Positions 1-11,854 of a DNA stretch of 64,000 nucleotides are shown in pieces. Both the position numbers and the translations under genes were made by a program. Under the pieces are notes generated by a model. That model had not been told where the DNA came from. It was given only the letters and a program-made list of their open reading frames with translations, and did not search any database. The stretch spans positions 63,379,116-63,443,115 of the forward strand of contig OY735209.1 of NCBI GenBank assembly GCA_963457665.1. Direction: 5' to 3'. Each line of letters opens with the position of its first letter. The stretch's first letter is position 1. The DNA comes from Thysanoteuthis rhombus (taxonomy: Eukaryota; Mollusca; Cephalopoda; Oegopsida; Thysanoteuthidae).

Positions 1-595
1 AAAGGGAATTATTGCAAAACGAGCGTAAACAGCCTTGGTCGATACCCAAACTAGAAAAAATGATAATCGGTGTGCGAAATGTCAGGTGAATAAAATGAAT
101 GCTGCGAGATTTAATTTCAGAATCACTAATTTTGGACACTATCAGTCGAAAGTAATGGGATTCTGGCATCGTGATGTAGGATCATGTTGCCCTGGGATGC
201 TGTGGTATGATCGCTTTTGAAGTCGTCAAGTTTTTGCAAAGTGACCAAAGTGGTATTGGTTGGTAATTGGTCACTGCTGGCCAAAATTCCTCATAATTAG
301 ATACAGGCTTGGGTCTCCATCTAAGATTATCATTGGTATTGATATTTCTGAACTTAAACCCATTGAACCAACGCTGAACAGTTCGAGATCCTAGAATTCA
401 CCCCAAATGATTTTTTGACTCCAGTGCAGGTGTGGACTCAAAAACATTCAATCGTAACTAGTCGTATCTCTATTCAAATTGCATCTGAGAAAACAACAAT
501 AAAAACCACCCCCAAAATAAACGGTCGGGTCGCTTGGATCGAAATAAAGTAATCTTGCCAACTGTGGCTATTATTATCGATTACACATGAAAAAA
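1..595. other. No recognisable gene or repeat
   Basis: AT-rich sequence with only short open frames. I see no domain, splice-bounded exon or repeat member that can be supported. A stretch near 235-290 with repeated GGTCAC/GTGACC-like words faintly recalls the AB repeat but is too short to assign. Confidence 0.5.
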
Positions 596-599
596 GATC

Positions 600-985
600 A
601 GTCACTCAGTTGTAACCGTCAAGTGAACAACGTTTTTGGCAGCATGCTATAAAAATAGGAAAAAAGGGTGATCAATAAATAGGTTCCTTCTTTTGTTTGG
701 CAATAAATATTGAAAAAATCCGATTCCTCAAAGGAGAAGTAGGAATGCTTCCTGTCACAATTTGAGGGATTATTTAAGTGAAAAAACAAGAGTTCAAATC
801 GAACCCTGCAGTAAAACTCTATACGGAAATAATTAAAAAAAACAACTTTCTTTCCCCGGATTTTTTGGGGATTGAAGGCGTGACACATACATGAATAGTC
901 AGTCGATCAACCCGGCCGACTTGGAAAATGAAAAACCAATTTTGACTGTTTTTGTGTTAGTCTTGGTTGAAGGTTTCTAACAATC
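600..985 (+). repeat. AB interspersed repeat, copy 1
   Basis: Member of an unclassified repeat with two conserved blocks in fixed order. Block A (about 600-760) has a GGCAGCATGC-like word, then AAAAAAGGGTGATCAATAAA, then TTCTTTTG. Block B (about 880-985) has GTGACACATACAT, CCGACTTGGAAAATGAAA, TTTTGACTG and GAAGGTTTC. The same blocks recur in the same order at 2786-3305, 5905-6715, 33540-33960 and 40225-40645. No coding potential or polymerase III promoter box was found. The class is unknown. Confidence 0.7.
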
Positions 986-989
986 GAAA

Positions 990-2190
990 GTTGTGAATAA
1001 TTACTTGACCATTTTCTGCGTTTATCGAGCAGGATAAACAGAAGCGTGTTCGATTCGCATTACTTTTATTTCTTGATGTAGAACCGAGATTTATTTTCAG
1101 CCATTTTTGGAAAAAAAATATTTGAAACAGAACGTGTCTATTGAAAATCAGTACATGACCGTTAAAGGTTTCTGTCTTTTTATTTCAGATTGTTCATCTA
1201 TCAATCTATCCATTTATCCATGTTGATTACGTTAAATGGAAGAAACACAATAGAAAAAGAAGAAAGAGAAACAAACAAAGAAAAAAAAGATGGAAGTTGA
1301 AGAAATGAAAGAACTAAAAAAAATAAAGGAAAGACTGGTTTCTCCAGAATGAAACTCAACTTTGAATGCAACTTTTCCAGTCACTTTTTCAAGCTGAATT
1401 TAAAAAAAACAACAGAGAAAGTTTTCACTACTTATTGAAGAGAGCGTCGGCGTACAAGATAGGACAATTATAAAAAGAAACAGAATGAATCCTAATTAAA
1501 AGAGCTTGTTTAGTAAACACCAAGTAATTCAATCTAGCATCCATGGCTGTCCATTATCTTCTCCCCATTTATTCTTCTCTTTCCATCCCTCTCCTTTTTT
1601 CTTTCTCTTTTATTCCCCATCTCTCTCTTCCATCAGACGTTTCTTTCTTCTTTTCCTTCTCTTCATTCACTGATGACGTGGGAATATAATCTTTCTCACC
1701 CCCTCTTTCTCTGTCTTTCTCTTCTCTCTCTTTATCCATCATTCCAAACGTTACTCTTTTTAACTTTAACCGGAAGTCTAAACTAGTCATAGCTATTATT
1801 CTTTCTGTGAATAGGCTATACTAATGTCTGATTGGGTTCACGTTGATCATATATTACACCTAGTTTGAACCCTAACCGGACACCAAAAAAAAAAAAAGAA
1901 AAAAAAGAGAATAGTATAACCTCTGAAGTAAACATGACACGGAGACAAATGAACACATCTTCAAAACAAGTATGACACACACAGTACAGTAGAATGGTTT
2001 ACGAGAAAATTCAAACTCATCTCGATTTGATTATATGACAAAAACGGCAACAAAAGCAAGATATATCGAGAATCTAGAGGTATTTTTTCATATATATAAT
2101 AGGCATCAACTGTGAGTCCTATACTTTTCTCCGTTGGCACCCTGTTGGAGTCCAATTCTTATTTTGATAAATTAATTCTCTTGTAAGCTA
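990..2190. other. Non-coding; purine- and pyrimidine-rich patches
   Basis: No gene seen. A purine-rich stretch lies near 1240-1340 and a T/C-rich stretch near 1560-1740. The open frame antisense to the latter is low-complexity Glu/Lys/Arg and is a composition artefact. A run of A residues lies near 1885-1910. Confidence 0.5.
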
Positions 2191-2191
2191 C

Positions 2192-2192
<1 letters not shown>

Positions 2193-2249
<57 letters not shown>

Positions 2250-2250
2250 T
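2193..2250. repeat. (ATC)n microsatellite
   Basis: Perfect trinucleotide array. RTE-like LINEs elsewhere in this window end in the same (GAT)n/(ATC)n array. This one could mark a lost LINE 3' end, but the sequence to its right does not clearly match the LINE 3' untranslated region. Confidence 0.95.
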
Positions 2251-2785
2251 TAAACGATCATCAATGTCTATTTCTTCCACCTCCAGATCTCAAAAACATT
2301 GTCTGATATAAGTACCACGTAGATTTTTACCATATGCCATCATCTCTACTACGGAGCAGCATGAAATGCAGTTTTTCAATCGATCCTCCCAACTTTTACG
2401 TGAATCAAATCGCATCATCGAAAAATTCGAAAAGAAGGAATCCTTGGATCCAACCTAAAATCTAATATTCTCTTTCTTTGTTTCTCCTTTCCACGAAAAT
2501 ATCATAGAAGTTGATTAAGGATTTCCGGAAATGATTCTGGAAACCGTGATTGAATACATAAATGTATGGGAGAAAATGAAAAATGTTTCGATTGAATGGA
2601 AATCGTAGGATATGCCCCCAGATTAGCACGATTCCACCTTACTCTATGGCCAACTCTTCTGAACAGTTCATTCAAATATTTTGCGATATTGTGTTGAAAA
2701 ACAGGCAGGCGCTAATGAATGCATATATCTCTTTGAATCTTTTTTTTAGCAGAGGTGAAACTGATTTGATAAGAAAGAAAAGAGT
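2251..2785. other. No recognisable feature
   Basis: AT-rich, with one 93-codon frame at 2583-2864 that runs into the AB repeat and has no recognisable domain. Probably not a gene. Confidence 0.5.
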
Positions 2786-3440
<655 letters not shown>

Positions 3441-3740
3441 GATATATTTGTACATAAATGAATTAAATGAATAATAAATCTGCTTTGGGGGTTATTTCTT
3501 TACCAATCATGAGATAGAGAATTCTGTTTAATTCATGTTTTCTTTTTCCATCGAATATCATAGAATGTTTGAGGAAGCCCTCATTTAGCAGAACCCTTGG
3601 GTCCCCAAATCGTTAGTTATCTCAAGCTAAAACCACTAATTGGAAACAGGAGAGAGCTAAAGAATGTTGTCGACATTCAAAACTGGAAGTGGATAGAGAA
3701 AGAAAACATTAGAATTCGAAAATAAGAGGCGTAATCATGG
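3441..3740. other. No recognisable feature
   Basis: AT-rich spacer between AB copy 2 and the purine-rich tract. No gene or repeat assigned. Confidence 0.5.
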
Positions 3741-3744
3741 GGTG

Positions 3745-4310
3745 TCAGGGGGGGGGTAGGGGAATGAAACGAAATTATGAAGAACGGGACGAAGAACGAG
3801 AGAGAAATAGAAGTTCAGATAAAGGGGAAAAAGAGAGAAATAAAAAAAAATGAACCGGTGAGCAGGCGCATAAGACTTGGAAAAATCAGAGAAAAAGTCT
3901 GAATGGAAGGAAAAAGAATTGAGGAAAATTTTCAGACGTAAAAGAGGAAGAAATAAAGAAAAATCAGAGAAAACGCGGGAAGAAAGGGAAAAGAAAGATC
4001 AGACAAAAAATTTGAAAAAAGAAGAGGGAACAAAGAAAGAAAAATAAAAAAAGATGAATATTGAGGAAAGGAGAGAAAGTAAGGGAGAAAGATAGAATGA
4101 AAGAGAGAAAGAAAGGAGGAGAGAAAGGAAGAAAGAGATAATGTTGTAAGAGAGAATGAAACATCTGGTAAAAGCTGGAGAAAGAAAGGAAGAAAAAAGA
4201 CGGTAAAACTGAAAGAAATAAAGAAATAATCACCTTTTTCACCACGTGTAAGTACAAAAGGGAAACAAGATTGAAAAAAAAAAAAAAAGACAAGCAGTTA
4301 ATGTTAACAA
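3745..4310. repeat. Long imperfect polypurine tract
   Basis: About 560 bases strongly biased to A and G on the plus strand, with scattered pyrimidines. The bias leaves a 121-codon minus-strand frame (3964-4329) made mainly of Phe, Leu and Ser, which is a composition artefact. The opposite bias occurs at 44200-45060. Confidence 0.8.
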
Positions 4311-4489
4311 AACTAATGAGAGACGACAAAAGGGAAACAAAATAAATCCAAGGACAACGGAATATAAAATTGGCAGAGAGTCAAAGTAGGAAAATCATTG
4401 AAAGAATGCAGATTTTCATGAAACGATGGAATCTTATCATTTGCTTAGCTTTCTTTTTAAAGCTAATTAGATTTTTTTTTCCAAATACA

Positions 4490-5515
4490 ATAGCGGTCAA
4501 AAGTGCCTGTAGCCAGCAGAGGAATTGAACTGAATCCAAATCCCAGATTATCGACTTCAAGAAGGCCCTTGACCTCAAAAAGGTCATCGATGCTATCACT
4601 CTTCAAGTTGTTGACCCCATGTATGTCAGCATATTCCAACATAAATTCTGTCACAGCAGCTACATAAGGACTAGGAGGCCCTTTAGCTGGAAGAAATGGG
4701 GTCAGGCAAGGTGACACCAGCTGACCTAAACTTTTTACAGCCTTTTTCGAGACGATCTTCAGAGACCTAGATTGGGACAATGGAAGAATCAGAATAAACG
4801 GCTGATACCTAGGTGACCTCAGATTCGCTGACGACATTGCCCTTTCTGCTGAGAAACTTCCTGATCTCCTGGTAATGCTTGACAAAATGAATGAAGAAAA
4901 CAGGAAAGTTGGTCTCCACATGAACTTTATCAAAACACGTCATGTGTAGCAAGTAAGTTGATGACAAAAACAAGTATGAGAAACCGAAAATGCAGAGCTG
5001 AAGAAAGTTGTTAGACCACTACATCTACCCCAAGACAACGAATCTCCATGAAATCTCCAACTAGAGAGGAAAGCAACCGTAAATCACTACAGCTTAGCGG
5101 GCCCCTCAGGAACAAGAAATCTATTAGACCCAAGAGGGAGGGTCTGCAGACAATTTGTCCTTCCGATAGTCACCTATGGAACAGCAACATGGAACGTAGC
5201 AAAAAGAATAATACTCATAACTGAGAATCATTCAACATGTGCAGAAGACAATCATATTTGATATCACAAATAGCAATAGGCTGATCATGTAGTAAGAATT
5301 TCAAAGAAATGCTGGACATTCCCAACATGGATTCCCAGAGATCATACCTGAAACTGTGGCCGGCAGAAAATAGGAGGGTATGACGAACTTGTCTAATTGA
5401 GAAAGTACTGGTCCTGCGACAGCCATGATAGAGAGGTCTGGCGAATCTAGGGGAACATCCATGACCAATGACGGACACTAAAAGGTTGCTAATGATAATG
5501 ACGATGATCATCATC
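4490..5515 (+). mobile_element. RTE-like LINE fragment (reverse transcriptase to 3' end), degraded
   Basis: Non-LTR retrotransposon fragment beginning inside the reverse transcriptase domain. Conceptual pieces in shifting frames include IDFKKALD (the finger/palm motif with the first catalytic Asp), VDPMYVSIFQH and VGLHMNFIKT. These align with the better copies in the window. The polymerase motif is damaged, and several frameshifts and stops separate the pieces. The 3' end (about 5440-5515) carries the family's ending, a word like GACGGACACTAAAAGG followed by GAT-rich sequence. It is 5'-truncated, as is usual for LINEs, and clearly dead. Confidence 0.85.
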
Positions 5516-5519
5516 TTTT

Positions 5520-5900
5520 TAAAGTCTGTTGTTTGAAATTTATTGTCCCTGACATTTGCCGGTTCCCCTTGCTACTGAGAGTCACGATGACTCAGTACCT
5601 TCAGTGCTTGTTTGCCGGTGGCGATTTCGCATATGACCTTGACAGGTTCACGTTGTCAGTCGTGATGTCCAGCAGTATTTTCACTTTGCAATCATTTCAG
5701 AGGAAAATCTCTGAATCCGCAGGTCATCGCGTTCAGTCCCATCTCAACAAAATGTCATGTCACACACATACCACGATGGTTTGACAGAGAAGATGAATGA
5801 GCTTTTGGGCAAATCGTTTTCCCATGCAGGCCTTCCCCAATTAGAGAAAAGACAGGACACAATCCCGTTCTCTTCTCTTATTCAGGCTTTGTAAAAGATT
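5520..5900. other. No recognisable gene
   Basis: An 83-codon frame at 5533-5784 has no recognisable domain or splice context. Nothing else can be supported. Confidence 0.45.
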
Positions 5901-5904
5901 ACAT

Positions 5905-6040
5905 CTGGTTAGTCACTCAAAAGAAAACATCGAATGGCGACCGTCTTCTGACAGCATGTCGTGTCGGATGTGATCGATTGGAAAAAAAATTGAAATTTAT
6001 CAGTTTTCAATGAAAAAAGTTACGTTAATCATAAGGAAAT
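5905..6040 (+). repeat. AB interspersed repeat, copy 3, block A
   Basis: Includes GGTTAGTCACTCAA, GAAAACATC, GTCTTCTGACAGCATG, GGATGTGATCGATTGG and a GAAATTTATCAG-like end, matching block A of copies 1 and 2. Its block B lies at about 6586-6715, beyond a LINE inserted in the opposite orientation. Confidence 0.65.
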
Positions 6041-6099
6041 TTGACCTGTCAAATACGAGCAGGCAGAAACTACAAACTAATTCAGCGTTTACCTACAGA

Positions 6100-6585
6100 G
6101 CAAATCATCATCACTACCATCATCATCATCATCATCACCAGTCTTCCAATGTTCGTCGCTGGACATAGAGCTTTCCCAAGATTTGCAACACTCCAATATC
6201 ATGGGCGTTGCGGAGCCAGTACTTTCTGAATTGTCTAGCTCGTCTCTCCATCTAATATTCTACCAGCATCGGTTCTGCATGTAATCTCAGGGGATCCATG
6301 TAATGAGTTGCGAGGTCCCTCGGTTGTCTGCTGTCCGTGCAACATGGCCAGTCCACTGTAATTTGAGCTTTTTAATGGATTCTACGATGTCCCTGACTCT
6401 TGTCTTTTCCCGGATATATTGTGCTGTCTCTTGGTCTCTCCATGTGAACCCCAGCATAATTTTCTCATGTGCACGTTGCATAGTTCTCAATCAGCGGATC
6501 TGTCTCTTGGTTAGGTTCCACGTTTCAGCTCCATTGGGAGGATTCATTGGTTATACACCCTTCTTTTTAGTATTAATGGGATCAT
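6100..6585 (-). mobile_element. RTE-like LINE 3' fragment with (GAT)n tail
   Basis: On the minus strand it encodes the C-terminal region after the reverse transcriptase. A 67-codon open piece (6287-6490) reads MRTMQRAHEKIMLGFTWRD, then TAQYIREKTRVRDIVESIKK, then LQWTGHVART. The W-x-GH-x-AR word is the diagnostic feature. The 3' end is (ATC)n on the plus strand at 6100-6140, i.e. a (GAT)n tail. The 5' truncation lies at about 6585 and abuts block B of AB copy 3, so this LINE inserted into that repeat. Confidence 0.88.
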
Positions 6586-7020
6586 GTGGCTTGTGCAGCC
6601 GACACGACTACAGCCAGCCAACCTACCAGCTGGACCAAGTTAAAAACTGAGGGAAACCTATGATGAAAGCTCTGATGACAGTTTTGATGGCAGTTTTTAA
6701 CATTGTTATGGGTTGCTCTTTGCCGAATTATTGTAATTGCAACTCAGTGTCTGAAAACCTATTCGTGGGTAAAAAATGAGTTGTGATTGACGATACTTAA
6801 TTTAATCATCTGGGCAGTCTCAACACTACAACATGATGGTAAAACCATCAAATTATTCAACAGAAGGATATAGGGTAATTGGAATCAAACTTCTCGGATG
6901 TTTTCGGATCTTTTTCATCTAGATTTGGATGTTCTGGGTTACTTGTTGATGTCAGAAAATGCCATTTATATGATTTATAACTGGTATTCTTATTCATCTT
7001 TTATTTATCATTTTTTGACA
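6586..7020 (+). repeat. AB interspersed repeat, copy 3, block B and distal part
   Basis: CTTGTGCAGCC, GACTACAGCCAGCCAACC, AAAAACTGAGGGAAACCTA and GATGACAGTTTTGATGGCAG match block B. Further on (6900-7020), GTTCTGGGTT, AGAAAATGCCATTTAT and a CTTATTCATCTTTTATTTAT-like end match sequence distal to copy 2. It is separated from block A by the 6100-6585 LINE. Confidence 0.6.
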
Positions 7021-7490
7021 TGAAAACAGAAAATAAAAGGGTCATTTCATCTTTCGGTTTCAGTGGAAAAAAGTTCGTAAATTCACTACAAGAACGATTC
7101 CACGGGAGGAAATCATTCCATGGCAAAAATGCTGTTTGAGTCAATTTGAGCAGCTTTCCCAGATAAAATCCAACATTATATTTCTTTGTAAAACAACTCT
7201 ATCAAATGTCAAAATTCTCTTATTGTAAAGATTCTGCAAAAATCGAAATTCCAAAATTATGTTTCTATCGGCACAACAAAAATTCGCTAAAATCACTGTT
7301 ACCTCCAAATGCACGTAGCAAAAGTTATATAGCAATACTTTCATTTTACCACCCTTTCAGCACGTTGCCTTGCTCCTACCGTTCAAAATTTCGATGCCTC
7401 TACTTGATAATGAAATTCTAGATAATGAATATAGTAGTGTATGCTAACAAAATAAAAATATTACTGCGGTAGACCTTACCAGAAAAAAAA
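7021..7490. other. No recognisable feature
   Basis: AT-rich with short overlapping frames on both strands. None shows a domain. Confidence 0.5.
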
Positions 7491-7494
7491 GGAA

Positions 7495-7650
7495 TAAAGC
7501 TAGAGGGTTAGATTTGAACTTTTCTATCGCTCTTTATTGTAAGTCAAGCGTTAGAGCAGCTAGTTAGATGAGATAAACTTCCGAGGGAAAGGGGATCCGA
7601 GTTCGTGTCTTATTGAAAGCTTTTTCAAAAAAAATCTATCCCCTTTGTTT
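7495..7650 (+). mobile_element. tRNA-like SINE candidate
   Basis: An A-box-like TTAGAGCAGCTAG (7551-7563) and a B-box-like GAGTTCGTGTC (7599-7609) are spaced roughly as in tRNAs. They are followed by a T-rich/A-rich stretch. The arms do not fold convincingly as a tRNA, so this is read as the head of a tRNA-derived SINE rather than a gene. Only one copy is visible in the window. Confidence 0.35.
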
Positions 7651-9415
7651 ACTGATTATGGCTGTACAATGACTGTCTGTGTAGCTGCAATGAAAAGCAA
7701 CTGAAATTAAAATGAAAAGGTCACATTCGAAGAAAACTCAACTTAACAATATTAATGATGATAATCATCATTATCATTGTTGGATTTTCGTCGTTTCCGG
7801 CCGTGGTCCTGAAATCTGCTAAACAGCTGGTTATTTTAAAATCTTTACGGATTGAATACCAATTCAAATTATCGTTGGCTGACCATTGTCCAGGTTATGC
7901 CAGTATCAGAGCGGGAATTCGCATGGCAACGTATGCGTAAAAATTTTTAAAGTGAAGGAAATTTTACACAGGGACGATCTCACTCCATCAGCTTACAAAG
8001 TGGTTTTCCAGTAGTACCATAAGATGTCATAAGAAGTACACTTTTTTAACCGCCTGAGTTATCAGATAAGACTTAAGACCAGTCTGATTGAGGGTCTCCT
8101 AGCCTTGCCTGTTTTTTTTTCTCTTAGGGTAACCTTCTCTATGGCTCCCTTACAGAGTAGAAAGACTTTAACAGCCGTCCCATTTACCCAATTATTGGGG
8201 AAAAGAGGAATGATGTCTTTCTCAATAATATAAGAATGATATGCGCAGATGCAGCTTCCGCCAATATTCGAATACTAAATCAATTTTCATTGCTTATTAG
8301 TGTTACAACACAAGAGAAGAGATTCATGCCTTTTCTAAGGGAATTACCAGCAAGTGAACAAAAAGCTTCAGCCGAGACTGTTACACTATCCACACCACTT
8401 TCAATTATATACTGCCTGATTTTATTCGTCGATGAAGGTTGTGTTAGAATGAGACATAAACTTGTCATCATATTCAATGATAAAACCGTAGCATCAAAAT
8501 CTGAAGTAACCTAAGGAATCCATCGAAAAATAAATATGGTTAGAAAAAAATTTATTCATACGACCACAGGTATTTTCCAATAGAAAATATCTGAAATGAA
8601 ATGAAAAGGAGTCATTTTTAAAGTCTAGATGTCATTTATAAACCCGTAAAAATAAAGCTCTCAAAGCTAAAAAAAAATATAAGGACAAACAAACATTAGT
8701 TCTCAAAATCAAACTAATCGTTTTTAGAAGAGGTCGATTTGAGTACTGATGTCGATATTCGAATCTGCAGACAGAACGATACAGCCAGGTGCGCAGGAAC
8801 ACATAAACATACGCATATGTAAACAAACACATAAACACAGGTATAAATTGAAAAAACAAACAACTTTTTTCTACCTTTGATGGCAACCATTGATTTGAAA
8901 GTACGCATGTTGAGCAGTTAATTCGTGTGCACGACCATGAAGTTGGTCAACAAAGAAGGTTCTTTTTTATCATTCATAACTAGGAATCACGTATATTCTT
9001 GTCCACTAGGGGGTTCGATCTGCGGTGATTCCCTGCAGGCACCTCCATATGAACAAGTACAGACAGTTTTACAATGATTGTTGCAGTTGCAGAAAAGATC
9101 GAATGTAAAATCTTCGAATCAAAAAATAGAGATTGGGATGATAATCTAAATAAGTGATCAAATAATGATCTTACAGAATATAAAGACTTCCAATAATGTT
9201 AAGAAGCCCGAAAAAACTTGTAAACCGTGATGAAATGATCTGAAGAGTCGAGGTAGGGATATTAGTAGGAATAATTCATGAACTTACAACTTCAGACGCT
9301 CCGGGTACAACGGACACAATCTTCTGCAATAATATTGTGAGGCTTCGGTTATCTCTCTGGACACGTTGGTAAAAATGCAGTGCCAATCATAGCAGAATGA
9401 ACAAAACAGCACAGC
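7651..9415. other. No recognisable gene
   Basis: AT-rich intergenic-type sequence. A 92-codon plus-strand frame at 8236-8514 shows no domain, signal peptide or splice sites that I can support. No repeat assigned. Confidence 0.45.
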
Positions 9416-9420
9416 ATGAG

Positions 9421-9480
9421 ACACACACACACACACACGCATACACAGACATATATATACATATATATATGTATATATAG
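9421..9480. repeat. Short (CA)n/(TA)n compound microsatellite
   Basis: (CA)n followed by imperfect ACATATATA units, the same CA-then-TA order as at 3126, 41311, 45584 and 55799. Confidence 0.9.
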
Positions 9481-9764
9481 TTAAGAATTGCGTTGTATTA
9501 TGTAGAAGATCTCTTTTAGAATAATCCCTCGTCATTTCATGATTAATGTAACACTTGGCCTTGTAAATATGATAAACAATTAAAGGAAGCTGCTCCATTT
9601 TCTATTATCTATTCAATTTGGTTTTCTGTGCCAAGTGATACATTGATCATGTAATGACGGGAGATCATTTCAAACAGGACTTTCTATCAACTATAATACA
9701 ATTCATAATCGTTTGGTTGGATCATATACATCTATAGACACACGTACATATAAATAAATTGAGA

Positions 9765-9784
9765 TCATGTGACAGGTCACATGA
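9765..9784. other. Near-perfect palindrome containing CACATG
   Basis: TCATGTGAC and GTCACATGA are inverted repeats of 9 bases around a 2-base spacer. Each arm holds an E-box-like CATGTG/CACATG. It could be chance, since no gene lies nearby. Confidence 0.6.
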
Positions 9785-11850
9785 CACTTGGAATGCACAC
9801 AGTTTGACTCCATGCGACTAACTATATGAACTCTGATAGTGATCAGTGGCACCAAATCTTCGGTGGTTGGGTTCAGTTTGCAATGTAAGCTTCCGCTATA
9901 TTGGTTTATAGAAGTAAATTCAAAGATTATGATATCATTGCTTTGAAAAATGTATTGGTTGAATTATTCGTATTTGTGTGCTGTTCTTAGCAGCGGATGA
10001 GCAAGTATGTGAAAAGTTGGAAGTCTGTTTGGCGAGAAAGCTGATTTTTTAAAAAGAGTTCTGTTGTTTGAGAAACGAAATAAGCAGGGAGAAAACCGAA
10101 GAGAAAAGAGTAGATGATCATTTTGATCCAGTATCAGGTAAAAGAAGAGGGTAAATTTATTTAGTAAAAGAGATATTGATAGATTTTGCCGGTAATAAAA
10201 AGGAGGTCCTGTAGTGTTACATCAATAGACGATACGATCAAAGTTCAGATGCAACGCTCAACCCTTAAAATGAATGCATAGTTGATCAACTTTATGATTG
10301 TAACGTTGTCGAACTAGGAGAGACAGGAGAAAAAAAAGAAACTACATGTGACGCCTCAGCCGAACGGTGAAGGATCAAATCAACACCAGTAAGGTATTTT
10401 ATGTATACGCACACGTACATACACTTACATACCCCCTTACGTTTATTCGTAATTGATTGTTGTTTGAGATTTACGATTTAAAAATGATTTTTTGAGACTT
10501 TTCACTAATGGTAGAAGTGCAGATAACTCCTTGATATTGATACGGATGAGTTCAGAAGTGAAGAAAATGTTTTGAAGACTAAAGAATCCCTAAAACAAAA
10601 CAAAACAAAAAAAACCGCAAAAAACTTAAAAAACAAAAAAAAAAAAAATCGAAAAAAACCATTAAAACGCGAATAACAAAAAAGTAATTTTTTTCCATTA
10701 TTTTTCCCTTGTACATAACATTTTATCTATTCTAACTAAACTCAATGAGTTCTTTTTTTGTCGTAAGTTCAACTTTAATTTTGCAATGGATGACAAATGT
10801 GCGTCATACTTCTGAGGATTTGTGTACCTCTATTTACGAAGAGTTATAAAACACTTGTATGAATGTTGATCTTTTGACTTGAGACGAACAAAAAAAAACA
10901 AGACGTGGCATGTGCAATTTGCTTTATTGGTGAAACTGGTTGATGATTTTTTTGTGAAGTCAAAGAACGGACTGGCCACCTGTTCCGACGGGTATGGCAA
11001 TAGTAATTGGATTTCCGTGTAGAATTGTCAGGGTTTTTTTTTGTGTGAAGTCAGAGCATGGTATAAATAACTGTGTCGACTAATATCATCCTACTTCTGT
11101 GGAACTGGTCAATCTGAATCTGTAAGTCATGTTGCAGGACAAAATTCGGTAGTTTCCGTCGTAAGGAACTTTGATTATTCTTGAAGAGACTACGATGGTA
11201 CCCTTGATTTATCAAGTTCGAATTCATGTTTGCTTTGTGTTTTATGAATTTTGTTACAAATGTCATTTTTTCGCTTTTAGACAGGCGCTTCGTGGTTTGA
11301 AAGAAGGGAAAAACAAATCTTAATTTTCCCGTTTCTATCTTTCAACATTTCTCGCAAGAACAAAACTTGTCTGTGCCTGATGGATCACCAATGTTGTTTC
11401 CTTTTGTCAGCGAAAGATTCATGAAAAAATATCAACGTCTTCAGATATTGACAACATCTTTTATCGTATAGTGTCCGTGTGAAATTCTCCCCAAAATACC
11501 TTTTATTAAAAAAAAATGATAAAAAAACAGGAAAAATTGTTAACCCCCAAACAAAAAAATATACACGAAAAAAGATGCTTTCCAAGTGATAGACGGTGCT
11601 GGAGTGAAATGACTAAAGACTCTCTTTAGAAAGGAATATATTAGCTTTTCTGTTGTGTTTTTGTACATTTCTGTTGGTGACCCTGTATATTTACGGTGGC
11701 ATTTCATTTCATCCAAGTCTACGCTCCCACTTCGCAATCAGTAAAAAAAAAAAAATCAGCTTCAATGGTGACTTGAACCCCCTACTCTACGATACCAGAC
11801 ATATTTCAATGTCATCAGGGGAAGCTTCAACGTATAGGTAGGACAAAGAA
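9785..11850. other. No recognisable gene; A-rich patches
   Basis: AT-rich, with A-rich low-complexity sequence at about 10590-10680. Short minus-strand frames near 11051-11266 and 11385-11737 show no domains. Confidence 0.5.
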
Positions 11851-11854
11851 ACGA

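Noticed and set aside
3964-4329. 121-codon minus-strand frame resembling a membrane protein
   Set aside because: Phe/Leu/Ser-rich translation of a polypurine tract, with no real hydrophobic-segment pattern.
7755-7800. ATGATAATCATCATTATCAT as a LINE (GAT)n tail
   Set aside because: The adjoining sequence does not match the LINE 3' end, unlike the stub at 53090.
9000-9050. GGTTCGATCTG as a tRNA B box
   Set aside because: No A box or tRNA fold lies upstream at the right distance.
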